Source: RGIG1959 sp045604545 (lineage in GTDB: Bacteria > Bacillota > Clostridia > Oscillospirales > Acutalibacteraceae). From it: a stretch of 22,139 nucleotides of DNA. The position numbers and the translations under genes were made by a program. The notes under the pieces are model-generated. The model had not been told where the DNA came from. It worked only from the letters and a program-made list of their open reading frames with translations, and did not search any database. The stretch covers positions 1 through 22,139 of the forward strand of contig JAZUOG010000013.1 in NCBI GenBank assembly GCA_045604545.1, written 5' to 3'. Of this stretch, positions 13,766 to 21,859 are shown one piece after another; position 1 is the first letter of the stretch, and every line of letters starts with the position of its first letter.

Positions 13766-14980
13766 TTATTTACCGAGGAAGTGCGACATCAGCGTATAGC
13801 CTTGTTCGATGAATGTTCCTGTTGAAGAAGCCGTTGCCTCCGTGAAAACGGAAATACCGTTGTCAGCAGGAGCGTTACTGCGATACAGCAGATACGGAAC
13901 GGGATCACTCGTATGTGTTTTCACACACAGGGGAGTGGGGTGGTCGGGACAAATGAGCAGGGTATACTCTTCGTTCATCGCGTCAAGCTCAGCAAGAAGA
14001 GGCGCGAGAACGCGGGTGTCGATCTCTTCGAGAGAGCGGACCTTGTTGGCGGCTTCGCCGCGGTGACCGCATTCATCGGGAGCTTCCAGATGAATGTACA
14101 CCAGGTCATGACCGTTCTTCAGCGCATGGATTGCCGCGTCGCGTTTGCCCTCAAAGTTGGTGTCGATGTATCCTGTTGCGCCGTCTACCTCGCAAACCGT
14201 CATACCGTTCAGACGTGCGATACCTTTGAGAAGATCAACCGCCGAGACCATGGCACCTTTAATGCCGTAAAGTTCTTCAAAGTTTTGGAGTTGCGGCTTG
14301 GTTCCGTGTCCCCACAGCCAGATGGCGTTGGCGGGAGCGAGACCTTTTTCGATGCGTGCCTTGTTGGTGGGGTGATCTTTCAGCAGATCATAGCTCTTCT
14401 TCATCATGTCCAGAAGCGGTGCGGCGTTGGGATCGAGGGGGAGATACTCGCCGATCACGTTTCCGGTGATGTCATGAGGCGGTGTCAGCTTACCGATGGC
14501 GGTTTTGCCGTTGTGCCACACAAGGCAGTGACGATAAGCGGTGCCGGTATAAAAATCAAATTCTCCGCCGCCGAAGGCTTCCTGGACAGAGCGAATGATT
14601 TCATCAGCAGGAGCGGTGTGGATATCGCCGGCGCAATAATCGAGAATGGTTTTCTCTTCGAACACCTCATCATCGGACAGCGTGACAAGATTGCATCGCA
14701 TCGCGACATCGGTGTCGCTCATGTTGATGCCGATGTTAGCGGCTTCGAGCGGGGAACGACCGGTATAGCAGTCTGCGGCGTTATAGCCGAGAACGGCAAG
14801 GTTGGCAACATCGCTTCCGGGGGATAACCCTGCAGGAACGGTCTTGACAAGGCCGAGCTCCGATTTAGCGGCAAGCGCGTTCATTGTCGGTTTGTTTGCG
14901 GCTTCCATCGGCGTTTTGTTGCCGAGTGCTTCAAACGGTTTATCTGCCATGCCGTCGCACAGCAACACAACATATTTCAT
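13766..14980 (-). CDS. apgM: Cofactor-independent phosphoglycerate mutase, archaeal-type (aPGAM)
   Basis: This 404-aa member of the alkaline phosphatase superfamily interconverts 3- and 2-phosphoglycerate. The subfamily is annotated in some genomes as a proposed homoserine kinase (TIGR02535 type), which the sequence cannot exclude. Visible are the metal-binding D9 in LLCDGMAD, the catalytic Ser S56 in SPGSDVANLAVLGYN, YTGRSPLEAA, WGHGTKP, APDECGHRGE and CPDHPTP, which supply the Asp/His ligands. AAAGGAGT lies upstream of ATG 14980 on the minus strand. It is transcribed alone, convergent with the deacetylase-like gene and divergent from oadG. Confidence 0.92.
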   Translation of the reverse strand: MKYVVLLCDGMADKPFEALGNKTPMEAANKPTMNALAAKSELGLVKTVPAGLSPGSDVANLAVLGYNAADCYTGRSPLEAANIGINMSDTDVAMRCNLVTLSDDEVFEEKTILDYCAGDIHTAPADEIIRSVQEAFGGGEFDFYTGTAYRHCLVWHNGKTAIGKLTPPHDITGNVIGEYLPLDPNAAPLLDMMKKSYDLLKDHPTNKARIEKGLAPANAIWLWGHGTKPQLQNFEELYGIKGAMVSAVDLLKGIARLNGMTVCEVDGATGYIDTNFEGKRDAAIHALKNGHDLVYIHLEAPDECGHRGEAANKVRSLEEIDTRVLAPLLAELDAMNEEYTLLICPDHPTPLCVKTHTSDPVPYLLYRSNAPADNGISVFTEATASSTGTFIEQGYTLMSHFLGK

Positions 14981-15024
14981 GGTATCCAGACTCCTTTACA
15001 GAAAGAAAATACTCAACAGTCAAT

Positions 15025-15033
15025 AGTATAGCA
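15025..15033 (-). promoter_or_regulatory. Candidate extended -10 promoter of apgM
   Basis: On the minus strand TGCTATACT is an extended -10 element 45-53 nt upstream of the apgM start. No convincing -35 box is seen. Confidence 0.4.
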
Positions 15034-15094
15034 GATAAAATTGAAAATGGGAAGAATATTGTTAAAAATTCGTCAAAAATTTGTCTCTAATCCA

Positions 15095-15123
15095 TTGCAA
15101 TTTGGAAAAGAATAGGTTATAAT
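15095..15123 (+). promoter_or_regulatory. Promoter of oadG-oadB
   Basis: TTGCAA (15095-15100), 17 nt, perfect TATAAT (15118-15123). The leader is about 75 nt. Confidence 0.85.
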
Positions 15124-15206
15124 ATGAGACGGTTAATGTGGGTGAGCCTGTGGGTTTGCCAAGTGTACGATTAAATATATGGAATAGAAAGAGGATGATA
15201 GTGGGT

Positions 15207-15722
15207 ATGTCGTACGAAGAGTTTATCGAACAGTTCGGCGTTGAGATGCTCAAAGGCGATTACGAGAGCGTTACCGAACAGTTCCGCGTTTGGTTTTCTA
15301 TTTTCGCGGACTATAAAGAGTATTTGACTGAGCAAGCTTCGCAAAGCAGCATTCAGGTCTCCGATGGTATGACCGTTGCGATCGGTTTTGCAGTCGTGTT
15401 TTTTGTTCTGCTTGTTTTGACCGGCATTTTCTATTTGTTCGGCTTTGTTATGGATAAGGGTACTAAGAAAGCCAAAAAAGTCGAAAAGAAGGAACCCTCG
15501 AAGGCGGCTCCCGCTCCGAAGGCGGCTCCTGTTCCGAAAGCGGCTCCCGTGCCTGTTGTGGAACCCGGTATCAGCGGCGAAGTCGTTGCGGCAATCGCGG
15601 CGGCGGTGGCAATGATGGCGCCCGAAGGCAAGCGTTATGCATTAAAATCCGTATCCCGTGCGTCGAATGGACGTTCCGCATGGTCTGCGGCCGGTATCGC
15701 GGACAATACGCGACCGTTTTAA
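15207..15722 (+). CDS. oadG: Sodium-pump decarboxylase gamma subunit (OadG family)
   Basis: The 171-aa protein has the OadG layout: a short N-terminal segment, one TM helix (about 55-81), a Lys-rich turn, a flexible Ala/Pro linker (KAAPAPKAAPVP), and a conserved C-terminus ending in NTRPF. The gamma subunit anchors the carboxyltransferase to the beta subunit and assembles the complex. The start is uncertain: AAAGAGG (15188-15194) is 6 nt before GTG 15201 and 12 nt before ATG 15207, and the ATG is used here. An upstream in-frame ATG at 15138 has no ribosome site. The beta subunit follows after 29 nt. No alpha subunit or biotin carrier is in the window. Confidence 0.82.
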   Translation: MSYEEFIEQFGVEMLKGDYESVTEQFRVWFSIFADYKEYLTEQASQSSIQVSDGMTVAIGFAVVFFVLLVLTGIFYLFGFVMDKGTKKAKKVEKKEPSKAAPAPKAAPVPKAAPVPVVEPGISGEVVAAIAAAVAMMAPEGKRYALKSVSRASNGRSAWSAAGIADNTRPF

Positions 15723-15751
15723 GTTGAACAACGAAAGGAAGGTAACCTTAA

Positions 15752-17050
15752 ATGCAAGCATTATGGCAAGCAATCGTCCAGATATGGGCGGAATCCGGTT
15801 TTGCAAGGTTGTTCAACTTTGAAGCCGGCGGCTGGAAAAACCTCATCATGATCGGCATCGCGTGTTTGTTGATGTACCTGGCGATCGCCAAAGAATATGA
15901 GCCTCTGCTTATGCTCCCGATCGCATTCGGCATGTTGCTGACAAATCTCCCGCTTGCGGGCATCATGGATCCCCAGCAGAATATGCTCGTTCCCATGACG
16001 GCTGAAGAAGTGGAATTGTATAAAAGCGGTGTCAACGCCCAGGTATATCCTGTCATGGAAATAGGCGAACACTTCTATTGGCAACACTTTGAGTCGGGCG
16101 GACTTCTGTGGTATCTCTACCAAGGCGTTAAGTTCGGTATTTATCCGCCCCTTATTTTCCTCGGTATCGGTTGCATGACCGACTTCGGTCCGCTGATCTC
16201 CAACCCCAAGAGCTTCCTGCTTGGTGCGGCGGCTCAGCTCGGTATCTTCGTGGCGTTCCTCGGCGCTCGCGGTATCGGCTTGCTCGCTGACAACTTCGGT
16301 TGGGAAGGTCTCGTGTTCTCTCAGCAAGAAGCCGCTTCTATCGGCATCATCGGCGGTGCAGACGGCCCGACCGCTATTTACACGACATCGCTCCTGGCAC
16401 CGCACTTGCTTGGTCCGATCGCGGTTGCGGCGTATTCCTATATGGCGCTCGTTCCCGTTATTCAGCCGCCCATCATGAAGGCGTTGACTACCAAGAAAGA
16501 GCGTTCCGTCAGAATGGAACAGCTTCGTCCGGTGTCTCGTCTTGAGAAGATCCTGTTCCCGATTTTTGTTACGTTGCTTTGTGTCCTGTTGCTCCCGTCG
16601 GCGGCACCGCTCGTCGGTATGCTGATGCTCGGCAACCTGTTCCGTGAGTCGGGCGTTGTCGAACGTATTTCCAAGACGGCTCAAAACGAATTGATGAACA
16701 TTATCACCATCTTCCTCGGTACAACGGTCGGCGCGACTGCCAGTGCGGATGCGTTCCTCAACGGCAAGACGATTATGATCATCTGCCTTGGCCTGTTTGC
16801 GTTTGCGTTCGGTACGGCAGGCGGTGTGCTGTTCGGCAAATTGATGTACCTTATCACCGGCGGCAAGGTCAATCCGCTGATCGGCTCTGCCGGTGTGTCG
16901 GCTGTTCCGATGGCGGCACGTGTGTCGCAAAAGGTTGGCCAGGAGGCCGATCCCGGCAACTTCTTGCTCATGCATGCGATGGGCCCGAATGTTGCGGGTG
17001 TTATCGGTTCTTCGATCGCCGCAGGCGTTTTGATCACTTTGTTCGGATAA
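15752..17050 (+). CDS. oadB: Sodium-pump decarboxylase beta subunit (OadB/MmdB/GcdB family)
   Basis: This 432-aa polytopic protein uses the decarboxylation of a carboxybiotin to pump Na+ out of the cell. The motif IGIIGGADGPTAIY holds D204, equivalent to the essential Asp203 of the Klebsiella enzyme. Also present are FLGIGCMTDFGPL, the SYMALVPVIQPPIMK segment, GTTVGATASADAFL and the end MHAMGPNVAGVIGS. The substrate of the pump (oxaloacetate, methylmalonyl-CoA, glutaconyl-CoA or malonate) depends on the missing alpha subunit and cannot be told. AAAGGAAGG lies upstream of the ATG, and a small AAGG-TAA-CCTT hairpin overlaps its right side. Confidence 0.94.
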   Translation: MQALWQAIVQIWAESGFARLFNFEAGGWKNLIMIGIACLLMYLAIAKEYEPLLMLPIAFGMLLTNLPLAGIMDPQQNMLVPMTAEEVELYKSGVNAQVYPVMEIGEHFYWQHFESGGLLWYLYQGVKFGIYPPLIFLGIGCMTDFGPLISNPKSFLLGAAAQLGIFVAFLGARGIGLLADNFGWEGLVFSQQEAASIGIIGGADGPTAIYTTSLLAPHLLGPIAVAAYSYMALVPVIQPPIMKALTTKKERSVRMEQLRPVSRLEKILFPIFVTLLCVLLLPSAAPLVGMLMLGNLFRESGVVERISKTAQNELMNIITIFLGTTVGATASADAFLNGKTIMIICLGLFAFAFGTAGGVLFGKLMYLITGGKVNPLIGSAGVSAVPMAARVSQKVGQEADPGNFLLMHAMGPNVAGVIGSSIAAGVLITLFG

Positions 17051-17063
17051 TTAAAGATCACCC

Positions 17064-17098
17064 AAAGGGCGGGCAACTTTGCCTGCCCTTTCCGTTTA
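17064..17098 (+). terminator. Terminator of oadG-oadB
   Basis: AAAGGGCGGGCA (17064-17075) and TGCCTGCCCTTT (17080-17091) form a 12-bp stem with one G-T pair and loop ACTT. The T tract after it is broken (CCGTTTATT), so some read-through into pcrA is likely. No separate promoter for pcrA is evident. Confidence 0.7.
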
Positions 17099-17120
17099 TT
17101 ACTTTCAAAGGATGAAATAC

Positions 17121-19607
17121 ATGAAACCGGATATCAATGAATTTATCACGTTGCGCAAGCGTATCATGGAAAAGGATTTTTCCCGCATGAATGATCGCCA
17201 ACGGCAAGCGGTGTTCCATGCAAAAGGAGCATTGCTGATCCTTGCGGGCGCCGGTAGCGGCAAAACAACGGTTCTTGTCAACCGTGCCGCTTCGCTGATC
17301 CGCTATGGCACAGCGTATAACAGCAATGTCGTGCCGCATGAGGTGAGCGACGAGTTGATGCTTCGTATGCGCGATGCGGCGATGGGGCTTGTGCCGGTTG
17401 ATGATGAGCTCCGTCAACTGTGTGCCGTTTCTCCCTGTCCGTCGTGGAAGCTCCTTGCCATCACCTTCACCAACAAGGCGGCAGGGGAGCTTAAGGAGCG
17501 TTTGTGTAACATGCTCGGTGATGACGGTGATGAAATCACCGCCAGCACGTTCCATTCCTTCTGTGCCCGTATTATGCGTCGTGAAGGCGAAGCACTCGGC
17601 TTTTCTTCTCATTTCACGATTTACGATACACAGGACAGCCAGCGTCTCATGAAGGATTGCATGAAACAGCTGAATATCGACGAAAAGCTGATCACCCATA
17701 AAGCGGTGCTTGCCGAAATCAGTCACGCCAAAGATTCGTTGATGAGTCCTTCGGAATACGCCGCTCAAGTCGGATCGGATTTCCGTCTCCAAAAGGTAGC
17801 GAAATGCTACGAGCTGTATGAAGCACAGCTCAATAAGGCAGACGCCATGGATTTTGATGACCTGCTTTGCAAAACCGTGGAGCTTTTCGAAAAGTTCCCC
17901 GATATTCTCGAAAAGTACCGTCGTCGTTATGAATACATTATGGTGGATGAGTATCAGGATACCAACCACGCGCAGTATCGTCTGGTCAGTTTGTTGGCGG
18001 GACAAAACGGCAATCTGTGTGTGGTTGGCGATGATGATCAGAGTATATATAAATTCCGCGGCGCTACTATTGAGAACATTCTGAATTTTGAAGATGAGTA
18101 TCCGACGTCGACGGTCATTCGCCTTGAGCAGAACTACCGTTCCACCAAAACGATTCTTGATGCCGCCAACCATGTGATCGAGAAGAATATCGGTCGCAAA
18201 GGTAAAACGTTGTGGACGGAAAATGTTCAGGGCGATCCCATTGGCTGGTATACGCTTGACAATGAGGATGAAGAAGCGCGCCTTATCGCTGAAACGATCC
18301 AAAACGGCGTGGCGACCGGCAGACGTTATCGAGATTTTGCGGTGCTGTATCGTGCTCGTGCACAATCCAATGCTATTGAAAGAGCACTCGTCAAAAGCGG
18401 TGTGCCGTATCGCGTGATCGGCGGCCACCGTTTTTACGATACACAGGAAGTGCGCGATGCCATGGCGTATCTGCGTGTGATCAATAACCCTGCAGACAGT
18501 GTATCGCTTCGACGGATCGTGAATGTTCCCAAGCGCGCTATCGGTGAAACGACAATGGATCATGCGGCGGAAATCGCCGCGGGACTCGGTATAACGCTGT
18601 ATGAGGTTATTTCCCATGCCGATCATTATCCTACGTTATCTCGTGCTGCCGCAAAACTGCAATCGTTTATTCAATTGCTTGAATCGCTTCGTTCACTTGC
18701 CAACGACGGCGAGACGATGCCTCACACGTTGTATCGGGAAATGCTTGAACGCACGGGCTATCTGGATATGTGGAAAATGCTTGGCGAGGCAGAAGCGGAT
18801 CGCGTTGAGAATCTTCGCGAATTGGAATCGTCCATTCTGGACTATGAGCACAACAGTCTTGAAGAGTTACCGTCACTGGCGGGTTTTCTCGAAGAAGCGG
18901 CACTGATGACCGATGTGGATAATTATGATACCTCCTCTGATTCGATCGTTTTGATGACGATGCACGCGGCAAAAGGTCTGGAGTTCCCTGTCGTATTTCT
19001 TCCGGGCTTTGAAGACGGCATCTTTCCCGGTAAGAACAGCTTGTTTATGCCCGAGGAAATGGAAGAGGAACGACGTCTTTGCTATGTCGGGATTACGCGT
19101 GCCCGTGAAAAGCTGTACATCTTCTGTGCCAAAAGCCGCATGATGTTCGGTATGACCAACCGCAATCAGGTGTCGCGCTTTTTGAAAGATATTCCCATGG
19201 AACTCCTTGAAGAACACAACCTCTCATCGTACGGAAATTATGGCGGTGGTTTCGGTCATAGAGACGATGATTCGTTTTCGGGATATCACCGTTCGGCGTC
19301 AGAGTTTATTTCTGCTGCTAACAAAAACGCGTCAAAGTCCGGCAATGCTTCTGCCAAATCGTTTGGTTCATCTGTTCAAAAGCCTTACAGTGCGATCGAA
19401 CGTCAAAAGCTGGCGGGAAATGTTGCGAAACCGACCGCGTCAACGCAGACGTTCGGTGTTGGTGATGCCGTGTCCCATAAAGTATTCGGTGAAGGGATCG
19501 TGCGTTCGGCATCTCCGATGGGAAACGATTGCTTGCTGACGATTGATTTCCCGAAGGTGGGCACTAAAAAGCTTATGGCAAATTTCGCCAATCTGAAAAA
19601 AGTATAA
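17121..19607 (+). CDS. pcrA: PcrA/UvrD-type ATP-dependent DNA helicase
   Basis: This 828-aa superfamily 1A 3'-5' helicase acts in repair and in clearing RNA polymerase. Visible are Q motif MNDRQRQAV, Walker A AGAGSGKT (42-49), motif Ia ITFTNKAA (114-121), TFHSFCARI, Walker B VDEYQDTN, motif III GDDDQSIYKFRGA, motif IV LEQNYRS, motif V MTMHAAKGLEFPVVFLPG and motif VI YVGITRARE. The C-terminus (about 781-828) is the tudor-like domain (GVGDAVSHKVFGEGIV) that contacts RNA polymerase. Some 45 residues are inserted between Walker A and motif Ia compared with Bacillus PcrA. AAAGGA (17107-17112) is 8 nt before ATG 17121. Upstream in-frame ATGs at 17079 and 17112 lack proper sites. Confidence 0.96.
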   Translation: MKPDINEFITLRKRIMEKDFSRMNDRQRQAVFHAKGALLILAGAGSGKTTVLVNRAASLIRYGTAYNSNVVPHEVSDELMLRMRDAAMGLVPVDDELRQLCAVSPCPSWKLLAITFTNKAAGELKERLCNMLGDDGDEITASTFHSFCARIMRREGEALGFSSHFTIYDTQDSQRLMKDCMKQLNIDEKLITHKAVLAEISHAKDSLMSPSEYAAQVGSDFRLQKVAKCYELYEAQLNKADAMDFDDLLCKTVELFEKFPDILEKYRRRYEYIMVDEYQDTNHAQYRLVSLLAGQNGNLCVVGDDDQSIYKFRGATIENILNFEDEYPTSTVIRLEQNYRSTKTILDAANHVIEKNIGRKGKTLWTENVQGDPIGWYTLDNEDEEARLIAETIQNGVATGRRYRDFAVLYRARAQSNAIERALVKSGVPYRVIGGHRFYDTQEVRDAMAYLRVINNPADSVSLRRIVNVPKRAIGETTMDHAAEIAAGLGITLYEVISHADHYPTLSRAAAKLQSFIQLLESLRSLANDGETMPHTLYREMLERTGYLDMWKMLGEAEADRVENLRELESSILDYEHNSLEELPSLAGFLEEAALMTDVDNYDTSSDSIVLMTMHAAKGLEFPVVFLPGFEDGIFPGKNSLFMPEEMEEERRLCYVGITRAREKLYIFCAKSRMMFGMTNRNQVSRFLKDIPMELLEEHNLSSYGNYGGGFGHRDDDSFSGYHRSASEFISAANKNASKSGNASAKSFGSSVQKPYSAIERQKLAGNVAKPTASTQTFGVGDAVSHKVFGEGIVRSASPMGNDCLLTIDFPKVGTKKLMANFANLKKV

Positions 19608-19636
19608 GAAAAAGCACCCGAAAGGGTGCTTTTTCT
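19608..19636 (+). terminator. Terminator of pcrA
   Basis: GAAAAAGCACCC and GGGTGCTTTTTC form a 12-bp stem closed by a GAAA tetraloop. Confidence 0.93.
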
Positions 19637-19642
19637 TGTGTC

Positions 19643-19669
19643 ACGGATTACTGTATCGTTCATAGAATG
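19643..19669 (+). promoter_or_regulatory. Candidate sporulation-type (sigma-K/sigma-E) promoter
   Basis: AC (19643-19644), 16 nt, CATAGAATG (19661-19669) is close to the sigma-K pattern AC-N16/17-CATANNNTA. No sigma-A promoter of equal quality is seen before the Cys-rich gene. Confidence 0.35.
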
Positions 19670-19734
19670 GTATTGACGCACCTGCCTTTTTGAAAGGCTT
19701 CGTGTGCAATACTTCGGTAAATGGGGGATATAGT

Positions 19735-20532
19735 ATGGCCAATAAATCGCTACATGACGATCGCGGGCGAAACACCATGCGTGCGAATTCGTCAGCTAAC
19801 GGAAAATCGGTGTGTGTGGATGTCGGACGTGTGCTTGATAGTTGCTCGGATCGGGATTGCTTTGAGCGACTTCGTGTCTATTTCTCGGAATGCGATCAAA
19901 AACGGGTGGATGCGGCAACGTGTGTGCGTTCAAAAGGGGCGAAGGTTGTCAGCGCATATATTGATGTGGATCCGTTGTCTTTTCGTGAAGGCTGCTATAC
20001 GTGCAAGATCACGTTTTATGTCGAAATCCAGCTGGAATTGCTTGGCGGTGATACGGCATGCGGTTGCGACATCGTGTGCGGTTGCGCGGTTGTAGAGAAA
20101 AAGGTGATTCTTTACGGCGGGGAAGGTCATGTGCAAGTGTTTTGCGATGAATTAAAAACAGATTCCTGTGAGCATCGTGAAATGAACGGGAGCAACATGC
20201 CCAAATGTTGCGTTCAGGTTGCAGAACCTGTCGTGCTGGATGTTTCGCTTGTTGAGGCTTGCGGGTGCGAATGCTGTGGCGTGATGTTCCCGGACTCTGT
20301 GTGTTCTCGTTTTGCGGGAGGCCTCACGCATACAGGTGGTTTTAAAACGGTGATGGTTTCGATCGGGTTGTTTACCATTGTGCAAATGATCCGCAATGCG
20401 CAGGTGCTGATCCCCGTATATGACTATTGTCTTCCGTGCAAGGAATGTGGCTGTGATGAAGAAACACCGTGCGATGTGTTCAAAAAGATGAATTTCCCGG
20501 TTGAGGAGTTCTTTCCGCCGATGGGCAAATGA
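19735..20532 (+). CDS. Conserved Cys-rich clostridial protein, possibly spore-associated
   Basis: The 265-aa protein contains 25 Cys residues and no TM helix or signal peptide. Visible blocks are DSCSDRDCFERLRVY, a beta-rich middle with CGCDIVCGCAVVEKKVILYG, a cluster ACGCECCG, and the end PVYDYCLPCKECGC...DVFKKMNFPVEEFFPP. From memory this architecture belongs to a widespread clostridial family of unknown function with a CxDRDC motif. The Cys pairs could bind metal or form cross-links, as in spore coat proteins. ATG 19735 is chosen because GGGGGA (19723-19728) lies 6 nt upstream. An earlier in-frame ATG at 19690 lies inside a small leader hairpin. The upstream sigma-K-like promoter supports a sporulation role, but weakly. 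Confidence 0.75.
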   Translation: MANKSLHDDRGRNTMRANSSANGKSVCVDVGRVLDSCSDRDCFERLRVYFSECDQKRVDAATCVRSKGAKVVSAYIDVDPLSFREGCYTCKITFYVEIQLELLGGDTACGCDIVCGCAVVEKKVILYGGEGHVQVFCDELKTDSCEHREMNGSNMPKCCVQVAEPVVLDVSLVEACGCECCGVMFPDSVCSRFAGGLTHTGGFKTVMVSIGLFTIVQMIRNAQVLIPVYDYCLPCKECGCDEETPCDVFKKMNFPVEEFFPPMGK

Positions 20533-20537
20533 TAAAA

Positions 20538-20573
20538 CGGGACCGACGCAAAGGCAACAGTGCGTCGGTCCCG
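20538..20573. terminator. Terminator between the Cys-rich gene and metA
   Basis: CGGGACCGACGCA (20538-20550) and TGCGTCGGTCCCG (20561-20573) form a perfect 13-bp stem with a 10-nt loop. On the minus strand TTTTAT follows, so it mainly serves metA. On the plus strand the T tract is poor. Confidence 0.8.
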
Positions 20574-20579
20574 CTTGGA

Positions 20580-21503
20580 TTATAGTGTTTCGATCAGTTC
20601 CAGATCGTAAGGCGTTTGCTGATACACGAAATAGTTCAGCCAGTTGGAAAACAGCAGATGCGCGTGACTGCACCATGTCATCGGCGGAACAGCCGAAGGA
20701 TCATCTCCCGGGAAATAGTTACGAGGAACGGCGGGGTTCAGTCCGCGTTTGGTATCGCGTTCATATTCGTTTGCCAATGTCAAGCGGTCGTATTCACAGT
20801 GCCCTGTAACAAACACCTCGCGGCCGTCAAGTGACGCGATAATAGCAGGACCTGCGGCATCAGAGCAGGCGACAATGCGCAGATTTTCACATTGTTCAAT
20901 GTCTTGCTGTAACACCTCTGTGTGGCGGGAGTGTGGCATGAAAAAGGTTTCATCGAAGCCGCGTGTCAACGGATAGTTGCTGTAAAGCGGGCGGTGACGG
21001 AAAACACCGGAAAGCTTTTGAGGCATTTGATGTTTCTGAATACCGTGAAGGTGATACAATGCCGCTTGCGCGCCCCAGCATATATATAATGTAGAATATA
21101 CATGCGTATGTGCCCAATCGATGATCGCACACAATTCGTCCCAGTAGTCAACTTCCTCGAAATCGATTTGTTCAACGGGAGCGCCCGTAATGATCAGTCC
21201 GTCGTAATGATTGTGCTTGAGTTCGTCGAAACCGCGGTAGAATTCGAGCAGATATTCTTGCGATGTGTTTTTGGAGGTGTGTGTGACGGTTTGCATCAGG
21301 TCGATATCCACTTGAAGCGGGGTGTTACCGAGAAGACGCAGAAGCTGTGTTTCCGTCACTTCTTTTGTGGGCATCAGATTGAGAATCAGAATGCGAAGAG
21401 GACGAATGTCCTGCTTGTTGGCACGATCCTCGGTCATGACAAATATGTTTTCGGCTTCCAGCGCTTTGGCGGCGGGAAGATTGTTGTCAATTCTGATTGG
21501 CAT
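20580..21503 (-). CDS. metA: Homoserine O-acyltransferase MetA, predicted acetyl-CoA specific
   Basis: The 307-aa enzyme activates homoserine in methionine synthesis. The catalytic Cys142 (ICWGAQA), His235 and Glu237 (GHCEYDR) fall at the same numbers as in E. coli MetA. Residue 111 is Glu (GAPVEQIDF). In this family Glu111 goes with acetyl-CoA use (as in Bacillus cereus) and Gly111 with succinyl-CoA, so O-acetylhomoserine is the likely product. ATG 21503 is chosen since AAAGGAG lies just upstream on the minus strand and the family start MPIRI is reached. The upstream in-frame extension crosses the promoter. The leader is only about 25 nt, so there is no room for a SAM riboswitch. Confidence 0.95.
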   Translation of the reverse strand: MPIRIDNNLPAAKALEAENIFVMTEDRANKQDIRPLRILILNLMPTKEVTETQLLRLLGNTPLQVDIDLMQTVTHTSKNTSQEYLLEFYRGFDELKHNHYDGLIITGAPVEQIDFEEVDYWDELCAIIDWAHTHVYSTLYICWGAQAALYHLHGIQKHQMPQKLSGVFRHRPLYSNYPLTRGFDETFFMPHSRHTEVLQQDIEQCENLRIVACSDAAGPAIIASLDGREVFVTGHCEYDRLTLANEYERDTKRGLNPAVPRNYFPGDDPSAVPPMTWCSHAHLLFSNWLNYFVYQQTPYDLELIETL

Positions 21504-21528
21504 GGCTGATTTCTCCTTTAGAAACATT

Positions 21529-21541
21529 ATATACAGTATAT
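21529..21541. promoter_or_regulatory. Palindrome over the metA -10 box
   Basis: ATATAC and GTATAT form a perfect 6-1-6 inverted repeat covering the -10 box and the bases toward the start site. It could be a repressor operator, but AT-rich palindromes arise easily by chance. Confidence 0.35.
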
Positions 21542-21563
21542 CAAAATCAATTGTGTGATGCAA
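21535..21563 (-). promoter_or_regulatory. Promoter of metA
   Basis: On the minus strand TTGCAT (21558-21563), 17 nt, TATACT (21535-21540). It diverges from the rRNA promoter. Confidence 0.75.
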
Positions 21564-21607
21564 GAAGAAAAAGAGGAAAAATATTCGAAAAAAGTTTCGG
21601 AAAAGTG

Positions 21608-21636
21608 TTGACAAAACAAAAAGCGTGTGATATTAT
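21608..21636 (+). promoter_or_regulatory. rRNA operon promoter
   Basis: TTGACA (21608-21613), 17 nt, TATTAT (21631-21636), in an A/T-rich upstream region. It lies about 220 nt before the 16S gene. Confidence 0.88.
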
Positions 21637-21645
21637 ATCAAAGCT

Positions 21646-21850
21646 GTCTCGCGAGAGACCGCGCAGGTCTTTGAAAATTAAACAATACAAGCAAAAGAAA
21701 CGAAACAAACCAACCCGTTAATTTATGGCAGCAGGGCCAAGCCTGCCGCGTGGGTGAGAGACCACAAACGGACAATAAGTTGGAAAGCCAACGAATGTCG
21801 ATGAGTTTTTCAAAAACTCTGAATTTGGTTTGAACGACCGAAAGGTCGTT
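21646..21850 (+). other. 16S rRNA leader with hairpins and a boxA-like element
   Basis: GTCTC-GCGA-GAGAC (21646-21659) is a hairpin close to the transcription start. AGGTCTTTGAAAATT (21665-21679) resembles the Bacillus rRNA boxA (GTTCTTTGAAAACT) that recruits Nus antitermination factors. GTTGG/CCAAC, GAGTTT/AAACTC (21803-21819) and AACGACC-GAAA-GGTCGTT (21833-21850) are further stems, the last just before the 16S 5' end. No protein gene is apparent. Confidence 0.65.
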
Positions 21851-21859
21851 TAGATACAA

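Noticed and set aside
15124..15206. Riboswitch in the oadG leader
   Set aside because: About 75 nt without a recognised core or a terminator stem. I see no ligand-binding motif.
17058..18626. Long minus-strand ORF (522 codons) across pcrA
   Set aside because: It lies fully opposite a helicase gene with every motif intact and has no family motif or ribosome site. It is a shadow of codon bias. The same applies to the minus-strand ORFs at 3933-5189 (opposite yfhO) and 15761-16975 (opposite oadB).
21504..21534. SAM riboswitch or T-box before metA
   Set aside because: The leader between the predicted start and the ATG is far too short to hold either, and no conserved core is seen.
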